From Hymenobacter terrestris (lineage in GTDB: Bacteria > Bacteroidota > Bacteroidia > Cytophagales > Hymenobacteraceae), in the NCBI RefSeq assembly GCF_013377905.1, contig NZ_JABKAV010000009.1:39378-103377 (forward strand): a DNA stretch of 64,000 bases, given 5' to 3'. Position 1 is the first letter of the stretch, and each line of letters opens with the position of its first letter. The translations under genes and the position numbers were made by a program. Below the pieces are notes generated by a model that saw only the letters and a list, made by a program, of their open reading frames with translations, was not told the origin of the DNA and did no database searches. This document shows positions 18,685 to 27,780 of this stretch, in pieces.

Positions 18685-19623
18685 ATGAAAACCGCATCTT
18701 CGGGTCCGTTGCAGCGGTTGCTGTTCGTGCTCAACCCCATATCGGGCGACATCAATAAAAGCCAGCTTCGCGACACCATTGCCGCGTACTGCGCCGAACG
18801 GGGCCGCCAGGCCGAGTTTTTTGACACGGCCGGCGAGCAGGACCTGGACCGCCTGCGCCACCTGCTGACTGCCGCCCAGCCGCCCGATGCCGTGTTTGCC
18901 GCCGGTGGCGACGGCACGGTGAGTATGGTAGCCGAGGCGCTGGCGGGCAGTGTGGTGCCGCTGGGCATTCTGCCCCTGGGCTCGGGCAACGGCATGGCTA
19001 AAGACTTGGGCATTCCGCTCGCCCTGACCGACGCGCTGGCCCTTACCTGGCAGCACGACATCCGGCAGTTGGACACGTTGCGGGTGGGCGGTCGGTTCAC
19101 GGTGCACTTAGCCGATATGGGCTTCAATGCCTGCGTGGTAAAGCGCTTTGCCGAAGGCGACGTGCGTGGCCCCGGCGCTTACGTACGCATTGCTACCCAG
19201 GAGTATGGTAGCTACGAGCCCGGTACCTACCACATCGAAACCGAGCACGAAAACTGGCAGGGGGATGCCTTTATGCTCACCATTGCCAACGCCAATACCT
19301 TTGGCAGCAACGTGGTTATCAACCCCGACCGGGAACTGGACGACGGGCAATTTGAAATATGCCTGATTGCGCCCTTCCCAGGGAGGGCGGCCCCCGGCCT
19401 GCTCTATCGCCTGTACACCAGTGATTTTGATAGTTCGGACTACACCCACCGCCTGAGCTGCCACCGCGCCCGCATTACGGTGCCCGGTGCCAGCGAAGTG
19501 CTGGTACAGCTGGATGGCGAGCCGTATATGCTCTCCTGTCCGGTCGAAATCAGCCTGCAGCCGCGCAGCCTGCGGGTGCTGGTGCCGCCCGTTATGGCCG
19601 TGGCACCTCAGCCGCGTCTGTAG
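18685..19623 (+). CDS. Diacylglycerol/lipid kinase family protein (YegS-like)
   Basis: A 312-residue soluble kinase of the DAGK_cat family, which phosphorylates diacylglycerol or a related lipid with ATP. Motifs: LFVLNPISGDINK at the N-terminus, the nucleotide-binding signature FAAGGDGTVSMVAEAL, and PLGSGNGMAKDLGI. The C-terminal half is the beta-sandwich of the family (VNPDRELDDGQFEICL, LVQLDGEPYMLSCPVEI). Start ATG at 18685. The 3' end overlaps that of the convergent metallophosphoesterase gene by 32 bases, and no terminator separates them. Confidence 0.9.
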   Translation: MKTASSGPLQRLLFVLNPISGDINKSQLRDTIAAYCAERGRQAEFFDTAGEQDLDRLRHLLTAAQPPDAVFAAGGDGTVSMVAEALAGSVVPLGILPLGSGNGMAKDLGIPLALTDALALTWQHDIRQLDTLRVGGRFTVHLADMGFNACVVKRFAEGDVRGPGAYVRIATQEYGSYEPGTYHIETEHENWQGDAFMLTIANANTFGSNVVINPDRELDDGQFEICLIAPFPGRAAPGLLYRLYTSDFDSSDYTHRLSCHRARITVPGASEVLVQLDGEPYMLSCPVEISLQPRSLRVLVPPVMAVAPQPRL

Positions 19624-20815
19624 CACCAGCCGCTGGTTCGGGGGCCGCGCTCGGACCAGGGCTGAGCTGCAGCCGGAATACCTCGGGCGTGCCCGTGGGG
19701 GTTTCGTAGGTGCGAAGCCAGGTTTCGTGGGGGCCATAGAAGTCCAGCCCAAAAAAGCCTTGGTGCTCGTGCACAAAGGTGGCCTGCCCCCCGGCCTGTA
19801 CGAAGGCCGTTTTACTACCGGCCCCGCTCACCAGGTAGTGGCCTCCGCTACGCTCAAAATACTGCAGGTTATGGTCGTGGCCGGCGGCGTAAATAACGCC
19901 GGGGAATTCGTGGAGTACCCGCAGCAGCCGGCGGCGCATTCGGCGGTAGCGGGGGTGGGCCATGTCTTCGGCCGCGCCCACCGTTTTGCGGTACAACGGC
20001 AGCAGCGAGCCAATGAACGGTAGCGGAACATACGCCCGCTTATTGACCGTAGTGAGCGGAAACACGTGCTGCTTGGCGGTAAACTTGCCCCCATGCAGGG
20101 CATTGGAGTACAGCGGATGGTGTCCGGCCACCAGCACCTGCTGATGACGGTTAGCTTGCAGCAGCGCCCGCAGCTGGCGGAAGGGTCGCCACGCATCGGC
20201 CGCCGGCCGGGGGCCATTCTGCACCCACCACTGGGTATTAAGCACAATCAGGAGCAGGCCCTCGGCAAGCTGCAGGCTCACCGGGCCAGGGGCACCATCA
20301 ACAGGCAGAAAGTGAGCTGTGGGCAGATGCTCGCGCACATAGGCCTCCTGGCGGCGCAGGTACTCCCAGCCATCGGAGCGGCCCTTGTTCCAGTCGTGGT
20401 TTCCGCTGAGCAGTACCACCCGACCATCGAACCGGCCCAATGCCGCCAACAGAGCGTTAAAACGGGCCTCGGCAGCAGCCCGACCGGAGGCGTAGGGGGC
20501 CGGCAGTCCCACCGGATAAATATTGTCGCCGAGCAGCACTACCGTACCGGCCGGGCCGGCATCCCGCTGCCATTGTTCGAGCAGCTGCAGCACGGGGTCG
20601 GAGCCATCGGTGGCCAAGGCGCCAACGTCGCCGAGCAGGGCCACCCGGTGGTAAGGCTCGCGGCTGGGCTGGGACCGACTCGCCCAGTTATGGGCGCTGG
20701 GGGCCACGTAGGGACGGCGGCGGTAATTTCGCTCCTGCATGTAGCGCCGGGCCAGCCACAGGGTTAGCAGCCCGGCCAATGCAAGTAAGGCGTAAAAGAA
20801 GTAGTCGATAGTCAT
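19592..20815 (-). CDS. Membrane-anchored calcineurin-like metallophosphoesterase
   Basis: A 407-residue protein with an N-terminal membrane anchor (MTIDYFFYALLALAGLLTLW) followed by a metallophosphatase domain. All five motif blocks are visible: GDVGALATDG, LGDNIYPVG, LSGNHDWNKG, VAGHHPLYSNA and AGHDHNLQYFE, supplying the Asp/His/Asn ligands of a two-metal centre. The His-rich HPLYS block is typical of acid-phosphatase-like (PAP) members. The C-terminal ~60 residues are Ala/Pro-rich. Substrate unknown. Its last codons overlap the lipid kinase gene on the other strand. Confidence 0.88.
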   Translation of the reverse strand: MTIDYFFYALLALAGLLTLWLARRYMQERNYRRRPYVAPSAHNWASRSQPSREPYHRVALLGDVGALATDGSDPVLQLLEQWQRDAGPAGTVVLLGDNIYPVGLPAPYASGRAAAEARFNALLAALGRFDGRVVLLSGNHDWNKGRSDGWEYLRRQEAYVREHLPTAHFLPVDGAPGPVSLQLAEGLLLIVLNTQWWVQNGPRPAADAWRPFRQLRALLQANRHQQVLVAGHHPLYSNALHGGKFTAKQHVFPLTTVNKRAYVPLPFIGSLLPLYRKTVGAAEDMAHPRYRRMRRRLLRVLHEFPGVIYAAGHDHNLQYFERSGGHYLVSGAGSKTAFVQAGGQATFVHEHQGFFGLDFYGPHETWLRTYETPTGTPEVFRLQLSPGPSAAPEPAAGATDAAEVPRP

Positions 20816-20896
20816 CAGTTTATGCCTGAAAGACGGAGCCGCATACGGGAGCTGGGCCTCTTTCAGTGGCTGCTATTATCAACTACGTATCGAACC

Positions 20897-21529
20897 CTAA
20901 AAAGTAGGTGGCGTAAGATTTTTGAAGTGGCCGTTGAGGCGCACGCGCTCCTTAAGGCGCTCAGTTTCCTGCAGTACGGGCAGAATGTGCTCGAGGTGGC
21001 GAAGCGCCATTATCTGCCGCTCGGCTTCAGTATCAGCCTCCAGTAGCTCGTATTCCTGCTCGGTACTCATGCCCAACTGGTGGGCTACATCGTAAATGCG
21101 GAAGCCGTCGGGCAAGTCGAGAAACAAGCGGCGCAGGCCCAGAATGCCATAGAGTTGCTCAATCAGCACACGGGTGCGGGCGTGCAGGGCCGGGTCGGCG
21201 TCCCGGTCATCGGTCAGGTCGCGCACGGTAGCTCCGGCATAGAGCTTACCGGGCAGCTCGCGCTGAAAATCGTCCATTTCAAACACCCCAATAGCTTTGG
21301 TCCGGATGTCGAGCTCGCCCGAAGGATAGTTCTTTTCCACATCTAAAAGGCGCACCTCAGTACCGCGGCGGCTTACGCCCCCGTTCAGATAGGGCGTAAT
21401 ACCGAAGGTAATGCCCTCCATCAGGCAGTCGCGCACCAACTGCCGGTAACGGGGCTCGAAGATGTGCAGATTGAGCTTTTCGCCGGGAAATACGACCAGA
21501 TTAAGCGGAAACAGAGCGAGTTGACGCAT
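20897..21529 (-). CDS. LON peptidase substrate-binding domain protein
   Basis: A 210-residue protein consisting of a stand-alone LON N-terminal (substrate-binding, LAN/PUA-like) domain: MRQLALFPLNLVVFPGEKLNLHIFEPRYRQLVRDCL is the family start, followed by the GIGVFEMDDF-like strand and a helical C-terminal region. No ATPase or Ser-Lys protease domain is present, so it is not Lon itself. Such proteins are common in this phylum and their partner is unknown. Start ATG at 21529. Confidence 0.88.
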   Translation of the reverse strand: MRQLALFPLNLVVFPGEKLNLHIFEPRYRQLVRDCLMEGITFGITPYLNGGVSRRGTEVRLLDVEKNYPSGELDIRTKAIGVFEMDDFQRELPGKLYAGATVRDLTDDRDADPALHARTRVLIEQLYGILGLRRLFLDLPDGFRIYDVAHQLGMSTEQEYELLEADTEAERQIMALRHLEHILPVLQETERLKERVRLNGHFKNLTPPTF

Positions 21530-21736
21530 AAAGCAAGCGGGGAGAATAGGAGATGCTGGAGCAGGAAGCTACGGGCCCAGTAGCGTAATAACAATGCCAG
21601 TACCCAAATATTCCCGGCCCGGCCGGCGCTTTATTTGGTAGGTTGCAGCGGTTGGGGTACAGGGTTAGCGCAAAGAGCCACTATTTTTGCCCCAACTTCA
21701 AAGTCGGGTGAAAGCCTTTTCCAAGCTGTTGAGCGC

Positions 21737-22480
21737 GTGAGAGATTTTAAACAGATTGCCCGCCGGACGGGCCGGATAGCCCTGCAGGTGCTGGCCGTGG
21801 CCTTTCTGACCTCGGTGGCCTGGGTGCTGCTGTACCGTTGGGTGAGCCCGCCCGCCACCTGGCTGATGCTCGACCGCCGGGCCCACGCCCCGGTTGGCCT
21901 AGGCTACCACGGCATCCGCGAAGCCAACCGCCGCATTCAGTACGACTTCAAAAGTCTGGCCGACGTATCGTCCGAGCTGCCGCTGGCTCTGGTGGCGGCC
22001 GAAGACCAGCGGTTTCTGCTGCACCACGGCTTCGATGGCGACGCACTGCTAAAGGCGGCCAAATCGAACCTGAGCGGCAGCAAGCAGCTGCGCGGCGGCA
22101 GCACTATTACGCAGCAGGTGGCCAAAAATGTGTTTCTATGGCAGGGCCGCAGCTATGTGCGCAAGGCCGCCGAGGCCTACTTTACCTTGCTCATCGAGCT
22201 GCTATGGGACAAGCGCCGCATTATGGAAATGTACCTGAACGTGGCCGAAATGGGCGACTGTATTTTCGGGGCTGAAGCCGCCTCGCAGGCCTATTTTGGC
22301 AAGCCGGCTGCTAGGCTAAGTGCCGCCGAGGCCGCCCTTTTGGCCGGTGTACTGCCCAACCCGCTCCGTTTCCGGGCCAGCAACCCGGGGCCCGTCGCCC
22401 GCTCCAAGCAGCGCCGGGTACTGCGCCGAATGCGCGCCCTACGCGGCACCGAATACGTGCGGGAGCTAATGGGAAAGTAA
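21737..22480 (+). CDS. mtgA: Monofunctional biosynthetic peptidoglycan transglycosylase
   Basis: Polymerises lipid II glycan strands at the inner membrane (GT51). The frame is open from a TTG at 21635; the GTG at 21737 (MRDFKQIARRTGRIAL) was chosen because the membrane anchor (ALQVLAVAFLTSVAWVLLY) follows directly, but the start is uncertain. Active-site signatures of GT51 are intact: AAEDQRFLLHHGFD with the catalytic Glu, RGGSTITQQVAKN, and EMYLNVAEMG. It lacks a transpeptidase domain; the 247-residue length is normal for MtgA. A hairpin follows. Confidence 0.93.
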   Translation: MRDFKQIARRTGRIALQVLAVAFLTSVAWVLLYRWVSPPATWLMLDRRAHAPVGLGYHGIREANRRIQYDFKSLADVSSELPLALVAAEDQRFLLHHGFDGDALLKAAKSNLSGSKQLRGGSTITQQVAKNVFLWQGRSYVRKAAEAYFTLLIELLWDKRRIMEMYLNVAEMGDCIFGAEAASQAYFGKPAARLSAAEAALLAGVLPNPLRFRASNPGPVARSKQRRVLRRMRALRGTEYVRELMGK

Positions 22481-22487
22481 GCTAGTC

Positions 22488-22537
22488 AATTAACGAACCG
22501 GATGCTGAGCGGAGCCGAAGCATCCGGTTCGTTAATT
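22488..22537 (+). terminator. Hairpin terminator after mtgA
   Basis: A 19-bp perfect stem (aattaacgaaccggatgct and complement) with a 12-base loop, starting 8 bases after the mtgA stop codon. Confidence 0.8.
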
Positions 22538-22569
22538 AATTATTCCAGTCCAGTTAAGTCCCGTTCGCC

Positions 22570-23040
22570 ATGAAACGCTTGCTATTACCACTGCTATTGC
22601 TGGCTTCGGTGGCCACATGGCTGCCCGCCTGCTCACCGCGCCTGTCTGCAACGCTTACACCAGATACCGAGGCCGCTGCCCGCCACGATATGCTGGCGGT
22701 GCTAAGCACCCAAACGGCTGCCTGGAACCGCGGCGACGTGGCCGGCTTCATGGAGGGCTACTGGCAGAACGATTCGCTGGTGTTTATCGGCAAAAGCGGC
22801 CTCACCTACGGCTGGCAGCCCACCCTCGACAACTACCGCCGCAGCTACCCCAACCCGGCTGCCATGGGCCAGCTCGATTTCAGTCGCCTGCAAATCCGGC
22901 TTCTCAGCCCCGATGTAGCCCAGGTTATCGGCCGCTGGCACCTGGCCCGCCCTGCCGCCGGCGACTTGCAGGGGCATTTTCTGCTGGTGATGCGCCGCAT
23001 AGCCGGTAAGTGGGTGGTAGTGGCCGACCATTCGAGCTAG
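22570..23040 (+). CDS. SnoaL-like/DUF4440 domain lipoprotein
   Basis: A 156-residue exported protein. MKRLLLPLLLLASVATWLP followed by ACS is a lipoprotein signal with lipobox LPAC (Cys21). The mature domain has the small NTF2-like (SnoaL/DUF4440) pattern: a helical start (MLAVLSTQTAAWNRGDVAGFMEGYWQ), the strand FIGKSGLTYGWQ and closing strands ending with RRIAGKWVVVADHSS. The function, enzymatic or ligand-binding, is unknown. Start ATG at 22570. It is the last core gene before the scar zone. Confidence 0.82.
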   Translation: MKRLLLPLLLLASVATWLPACSPRLSATLTPDTEAAARHDMLAVLSTQTAAWNRGDVAGFMEGYWQNDSLVFIGKSGLTYGWQPTLDNYRRSYPNPAAMGQLDFSRLQIRLLSPDVAQVIGRWHLARPAAGDLQGHFLLVMRRIAGKWVVVADHSS

Positions 23041-23660
23041 AGCGGATTTCAAGTGATGTACAATATCCCAATTGCTTTGGCGTGGTAAACCCAGCCCGGC
23101 CCGAAGCAACGATTAATAGCCCATTTGAATAGGAAACCGGATGGTCCAAGTAAATTGAAAAGTGCTATTTAGTATTTCGAATAAACCACGCGGTAGTGGC
23201 GCTTTACAATACCTAGAAGCAGGTATAATTTGGGGCCGTATAGCCTGAAAAACTAACTGTAAATTCGGCCTGTTTCGTCTGGCCTACTGGGTTATGCCGC
23301 TAACTATGCCCAATAGTGAATTATTTCGCTCTGCCTGTGGCGGGCGCGCAGGGCAGCGTACGCAAGTTGGCCAGCTGCACCACACTCGCAATCTAGTGGC
23401 TGTATTCGGTTCCATTCACGTCTTGAAAAGGCCGGTCGCGGGTGCTGTGGGCGCGGGCCAAGCTAGGACGCCGGTTCCGGAGTTTCAGGCGTCGAGGATG
23501 GCCAGCACCTCGCTCTCGGTCCCGGCCCGCATCTGGATGTCGCCGAGCAGGGCACCCAGTTAGTCGTCGTGCAAATGATTTCGCCCCTTGTACTTACCAG
23601 GGGGATTCTTTGGAGGTGTCACAAGGTACCAAGGCCTCATCGAGGCTGTCTGCTTGTTGT
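23041..23660. other. Intergenic region with a probable decayed gene fragment
   Basis: This 620-base stretch holds no intact gene. On the minus strand at 23485-23559 there is a short frame ending DIQMRAGTESEVLAILDA then stop, which reads like the C-terminus of a lost gene; upstream of it the frame is closed by a stop. GC content falls at 23041-23300. Relic status is a guess from base composition. Confidence 0.35.
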
Positions 23661-26423
23661 TCATTCTCCAACCAATACAAAAGCGCCCCAGTAATAGGGC
23701 TCGGGATGCTGCTTCCTGACCTGTTGTTGGGCCGCCAACAGGGCTGCCCGCTTGCTGGACCCGGCCAGCCAAAACCGGTAAAAGGTGGTCATCAGCTCTT
23801 GGGTGACGGCGTCATCCACTTTCCACAAACTCATCATAAGGGTGCGGGCTCCGGCGACAGTGAAGCCGCGTTGCAGCCCGTACACGCCCTCTCCGGCCTG
23901 CACCTGCCCCAGGCCCGTCTCGCAGGCCGAAAGAACGACGAGTTCCGTTCCCTGCAAGTCCAGCAGCGAGGCCTCGTAGGCAGTCAGGATGCCGTCTTCG
24001 GTGTCCGGCTTGCTGGGGGCATCCCGAAAGTTGCTCACCCCGGCCAGCAGCAGGCCGGCGCGTAGCATGGCGTCATTGGCTAGCTCCCCCTTCACAGCAT
24101 CCGGTGGCCCTTTACCGACCGGGGCCGCCGCTAGAAAGAAGCCGTGGGTTGCCAGATGCAGTACGCGGGGGCGGCGCACCTGCCGCACATTTTCCTCCGT
24201 TGCCGCCGCGCCCACCAACTGCTGGTTGGGCCAGTTGGCGGCGCGCAACAGCGAGTCGAGCGCGGCCAGCTCCCGGGCCGTGCCGGGCAGGGGCGAAACT
24301 TCCCCCGCCGCCAACCAGTAATCAGAGCGGGAGTAGGTACTGCGTGGCGTCGCGCTGGCCACGGGCAGCGCGGCGGTGAAGGTAGCCGGGGGTAGCGCAC
24401 CGGGAGCAGGCTCTGGCGGGTTTGCCGGCAAGTTCTTGATGCGGAATGCAGGGTCACCGACCAGCACCGCATGGGCCGGGCGGGAGGAGGGGGACGTATC
24501 CGGCTGCGGGCTTCGCAACAAGTCCCGGGTGCTGCCCACCAGGCGAAGGTCAAGCTCGTCGAGCAGGTAGCGGCCCGTGGCCGGATTCTGCAGGGTCGCC
24601 AGGTTGAGCTGCAGATAAACTCCGTCGGCGGAAAGGTATACGGTCGACGTTCCCGGAGGAATAGCGCGGGCAATAGGCCCCCAGTAGGTTTCATATAAGG
24701 ATTTGGCATCCGCCGGGCCGCGCGTGCTGCTGACGCTAAGTGACCCCCAGGTGCGAACCGGCGTATGATGGAGCCGTCGATAAGCCTGCATCGCCCGCTG
24801 CTCCAACTCATTGCCGTTCTTCAACACCACCAGTTGGGGGGCCGCGCTGGTCGGCGTCGTGATGTAAGCGGAATAGTAAATGGTATCGGTAAATGAGCGG
24901 CGAAACCAGCGGTAGCGCACCAGTTCCACGGCTACTTCGCCGGATTTTAAGGCCTGCTGAACCTGCTGTTGAGTGGTCGTCGGCATGCCCGCCTCGCGGC
25001 GAAAAGCGGCTGATCCGACCGTTAAACTTCGTTCCAGCTCGTTAGCCAGCGAATCGAGGCGGACGGGGTCAAGTCCCCGTTTCTGCTGCTGGGCGAGCGG
25101 CAGTGAGTAGGCGGTAGCCAACTGGCGCTTTAGCGTCTGCCAGTGCTTGAAAGAGCGGATAACGGTGGTGTCTTCGCTGGCCCGTAGCCGGCGTTCCAGG
25201 CCGGCAGTGGTAGCCAGCAGCAGTCCTTTCGTGAACAGGACCTGATCATAGGCCCGGGCAGTGCCCTCGGAAGCCGGCGCCACCTGTTGGGCCAGCAGAC
25301 TGTGGTAGCGCTCGGTATCCCTGGAAATGGTGGCTAAGAATTGCTGCTTTTCCCGTTCGCTCAGGCCGGGCAACGTCCGGCGCAGCAGGTTTAGCCAGAT
25401 GGCATTGCCCTGGGCACTTGCGGCTTCGGCCGCCGCGTAACGGCCCGTTAACGCGTAAATCGATGATAAGTCGTTCAGTACGGCGGCATAGTAAGGATGG
25501 TGAGGGCCAAATGTTTGTTCGTATATGGCCAGCACTTCCTTGATCAACGGCTCTGCCCCGGCGTAGCGCCTGGTCAGTTCATAATTAGTAGCCAGCACCC
25601 GAAGCGAATTAGCATACTTGTCCGGGTGCTTGCGCCGGTTTTTCCGGGCAATGGCCACCGCTCGCATATGTAGCGCAGTGGCCTCCTGAAGCCGGCCCAG
25701 GTGTTCATAAACCACCGCTAGGTTGCTGAGAGAACTTCGGTGCCTGGCCGGAAAGAGCAGCCGAAAGCCATAGCGCTTTTCTACCGCCATTATCTCTTCG
25801 CAGATTACGGCGGCCTCCGCATTGCGTCCCTGTTCTAGGTAAATATGCGCGAAACTCTCCAGGTGGGAAATATGGTTGATGACGACCATCAGCGGATACC
25901 GATTGAAGGTTCGCCGGCTGACGGCGATTAATTCTTTGCCAATTCGTTCGGCCTCTTCCAGGCGGCCCATGATGCGGTAGTGGTCGGCCAGGTTATCGAG
26001 GGTGACGGCGTACAGCACGGCATCGTAATCAAACCCCATCACGCCGGAATGCTGCTCAAAGGCTTGCTTGCGAACCCCCAGGCCAACTTTGAGAAGGGGC
26101 TCTGCCTCGGCGTAGCGCCCCACCAAGGTATAAAGCACCGCCAGGTTGTTTAAGGAAGTGACGTAAGAGCGATGGTGCTCCCCCAGGGCTTGCCGGGCTG
26201 CTTCCACGGTCTGTTCGGCCAGGCGAACCCCCTGCTCATACCGGGCGGCATTGTAATAGATGTAGCGGTGAACTTGCCGGTTTAAAGAATTGATCCGCGA
26301 GGCGCTGTTCGCTTGGCCCCAGGCTTGCCGACCACCAAGCAGTGCGAGCACAACCGCTAGTGCCAGCAGATGCCTGCGCAGTACAGGCAGGCAATTCAAC
26401 GCATTCCCTGGGAAACAGGACAT
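23661..26423 (-). CDS. TPR-repeat CHAT-domain protein
   Basis: A 920-residue exported protein. After a signal peptide (LPVLRRHLLALAVVLALLGG, cleavage near AWGQA) residues ~40-340 carry tandem tetratricopeptide repeats (for example YVTSLNNLAVLYTLVGRYAEAEPLLK, repeated with the TLDNLADHYRIMGRLEEAERI and NLAVVYEHLGRLQEATAL units). The C-terminal ~300 residues are a caspase-like CHAT domain with the catalytic HLATHGFFLAA (His) and VVLSACETGLG (Cys), both intact. CHAT proteases can be executioners in defence and cell-death pathways or housekeeping regulators; the signal peptide suggests a periplasmic or surface role. It abuts the degraded IS5-type element and has no clear operon partner. Confidence 0.85.
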   Translation of the reverse strand: MSCFPGNALNCLPVLRRHLLALAVVLALLGGRQAWGQANSASRINSLNRQVHRYIYYNAARYEQGVRLAEQTVEAARQALGEHHRSYVTSLNNLAVLYTLVGRYAEAEPLLKVGLGVRKQAFEQHSGVMGFDYDAVLYAVTLDNLADHYRIMGRLEEAERIGKELIAVSRRTFNRYPLMVVINHISHLESFAHIYLEQGRNAEAAVICEEIMAVEKRYGFRLLFPARHRSSLSNLAVVYEHLGRLQEATALHMRAVAIARKNRRKHPDKYANSLRVLATNYELTRRYAGAEPLIKEVLAIYEQTFGPHHPYYAAVLNDLSSIYALTGRYAAAEAASAQGNAIWLNLLRRTLPGLSEREKQQFLATISRDTERYHSLLAQQVAPASEGTARAYDQVLFTKGLLLATTAGLERRLRASEDTTVIRSFKHWQTLKRQLATAYSLPLAQQQKRGLDPVRLDSLANELERSLTVGSAAFRREAGMPTTTQQQVQQALKSGEVAVELVRYRWFRRSFTDTIYYSAYITTPTSAAPQLVVLKNGNELEQRAMQAYRRLHHTPVRTWGSLSVSSTRGPADAKSLYETYWGPIARAIPPGTSTVYLSADGVYLQLNLATLQNPATGRYLLDELDLRLVGSTRDLLRSPQPDTSPSSRPAHAVLVGDPAFRIKNLPANPPEPAPGALPPATFTAALPVASATPRSTYSRSDYWLAAGEVSPLPGTARELAALDSLLRAANWPNQQLVGAAATEENVRQVRRPRVLHLATHGFFLAAAPVGKGPPDAVKGELANDAMLRAGLLLAGVSNFRDAPSKPDTEDGILTAYEASLLDLQGTELVVLSACETGLGQVQAGEGVYGLQRGFTVAGARTLMMSLWKVDDAVTQELMTTFYRFWLAGSSKRAALLAAQQQVRKQHPEPYYWGAFVLVGE

Positions 26424-26580
26424 GGCCAGCGGATTTATAAGCAGGTGGCTTGATAATATATAGCAATATAATCAAATAAAATGAATGAATAATATCAATT
26501 AAGAAAGCAGTAAAGGGTTGTAACGCATTGCCAGGTAACGTGGGTAAAAAGGCTTGATACTTTCCCACGGTCCCCTATGC

Positions 26581-27389
26581 GGCACTAGGTTATACGGGTA
26601 ATTGCCTTTGCGTTCGAGAGCAGTATTGATGAGAGTAGTGACCGGGCCTGGGCCGCTTTGGCGCCGCATCTATCGGGCAAAGCGGGCGACGTTGGGCGGA
26701 CAGGTGCTGATAACTGGCTGTTTATCAACGCCGTGTTCTGGCTCGCCCGCCACGGCTGCGCTTGGCGCACGCTGCCCGAGCGCTTTGGCAAATACGACAC
26801 GCTGCGCAAGCGCAGCCGACGGTGGGCCCAAAAAGGCATTTGGCAACCCTTATTCGAAGCGGTGCAGGAACCCGACTTAGACTGGGTTATGCTCGACCCG
26901 ACCGTCGTGCGGGCCCACGCGCAGGCGGCTGGGAGCCGAAAAAAGTCGTGTTGGCAACGAAGCCCTCGGCCGCAGCCGCGAGGACTGACGACAAAAATAG
27001 ATGTCGTGGTCGACGCGCTGGCCAACCCGTTGTGCGTAGTGCTCGGGCCCGGCCATCAAGCCGACGGGCTGCTGACTTACTGGCGGGCGCCGAGGGGGCG
27101 GGCAACGGGTTGGCGGATAAAGCCTACGATACAGACGCGGTAGTAGCGGCCGTTGAAGCCTTGGGCGCACAAGTCGTCATCCCCAGCAAAAAGAATCGCC
27201 TCGTGCAACGCGTGATTGACCGCAACTTGTACCGCGACCGCAACAATGTAGAACGCTTTTTCAGCCGCCTCAAGCAATTTCGCCGCTTAGCCACGTGCTA
27301 TAATAAAACAGCCAGCAGTTTCCTGGCAATGATACACTTCGTTTCCGCCCTCATATGGCTCCAATAATTGTCCGTACAACCTAGTCGCC
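26581..27389 (+). mobile_element. IS5-type insertion sequence, degraded
   Basis: Terminal inverted repeats are visible: ggcactaggttatacgg at 26581-26597 and ccgtacaacctagtcgcc at 27372-27389, which match with one insertion and one mismatch. The ~809-base length fits a small IS5-group element. A short target duplication could not be confirmed. The transposase inside is broken by frameshifts. Confidence 0.7.
26619..27367 (+). pseudogene. IS5-family transposase, frameshifted
   Basis: A DDE transposase in pieces. One frame carries AWAALAPHLSGKAGDVGRTG and DWVMLDPTVVRAHAQAAGS, the N-terminal and first-Asp region; then a short run (GNEALGRSR) is read in another frame around 26935-26985, after which LTTKIDVVVDALANPL returns to the first. 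From about 27080 the frame switches again, and GNGLADKAYDTDAVVAAVEALG and IDRNLYRDRNNVERFFSRLKQF with the final Glu follow. At least three frame changes mean no full-length enzyme without repeated slippage; it is best read as a pseudogene. Members of this family often use one programmed frameshift, but not several. Confidence 0.75.
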
Positions 27390-27435
27390 CATAGAATAGG
27401 TTTCTTGCCCGCTGCCTGTACGTGCAAGTGAACCA

Positions 27436-27618
27436 TCAACGTGACGCCGCGTCCCCGCGCTCTTCCGCCGGCATAGGCCGCAGGTCACCCTCCAGTTCCA
27501 CCGCCACCGACGACACGGCCGCCGCCACGCTGCCGGCCAGCACCAGGTAGCCGCCTAGCGTCACCAACGCCGCCGGCAAGGTAACCGGCGCCGTGGCAAT
27601 GACGCCCCCAATGGCCGC
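27436..27618 (-). pseudogene. Relic of a holin-like membrane protein gene (copy of the 62446-62730 gene)
   Basis: On the minus strand, a frame reading PAALVTLGGYLVLAGSVAAA then VSSVAVE matches the C-terminal half of the intact 94-residue membrane protein at 62446-62730 (PAALVSLGGYLVLAGSIGAA). Its N-terminal half is missing because the junction with the coiled-coil relic falls upstream. The flanking DNA is also similar (atcaacgtgacgccgcgtcc versus atcaaagtgaagccgcgtcc). Confidence 0.7.
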
Positions 27619-27780
27619 CAGCGCGCTCCTCCACCAAAGCCATAGTCTTGTCGATGTGGGCCAGCCGCTCGGTCAGCTTCAGCATCAGGTCGGTCATCTC
27701 CTTGCGCAGCTCGGCCCGCTGCTGCAGGGCCTCCATCCGCATCTGTTCCGATTGCCGCTTCATTTCCTCGCGAAACTTTT
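27436..27780. repeat. Left copy of a degenerate direct repeat (lysis-cassette remnant)
   Basis: This DNA is homologous to about 62420-62960 in the same orientation, with an internal deletion that removes the end of one gene and the start of the other. The repeat pair brackets ~35 kb of phage and defence genes. Confidence 0.6.
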
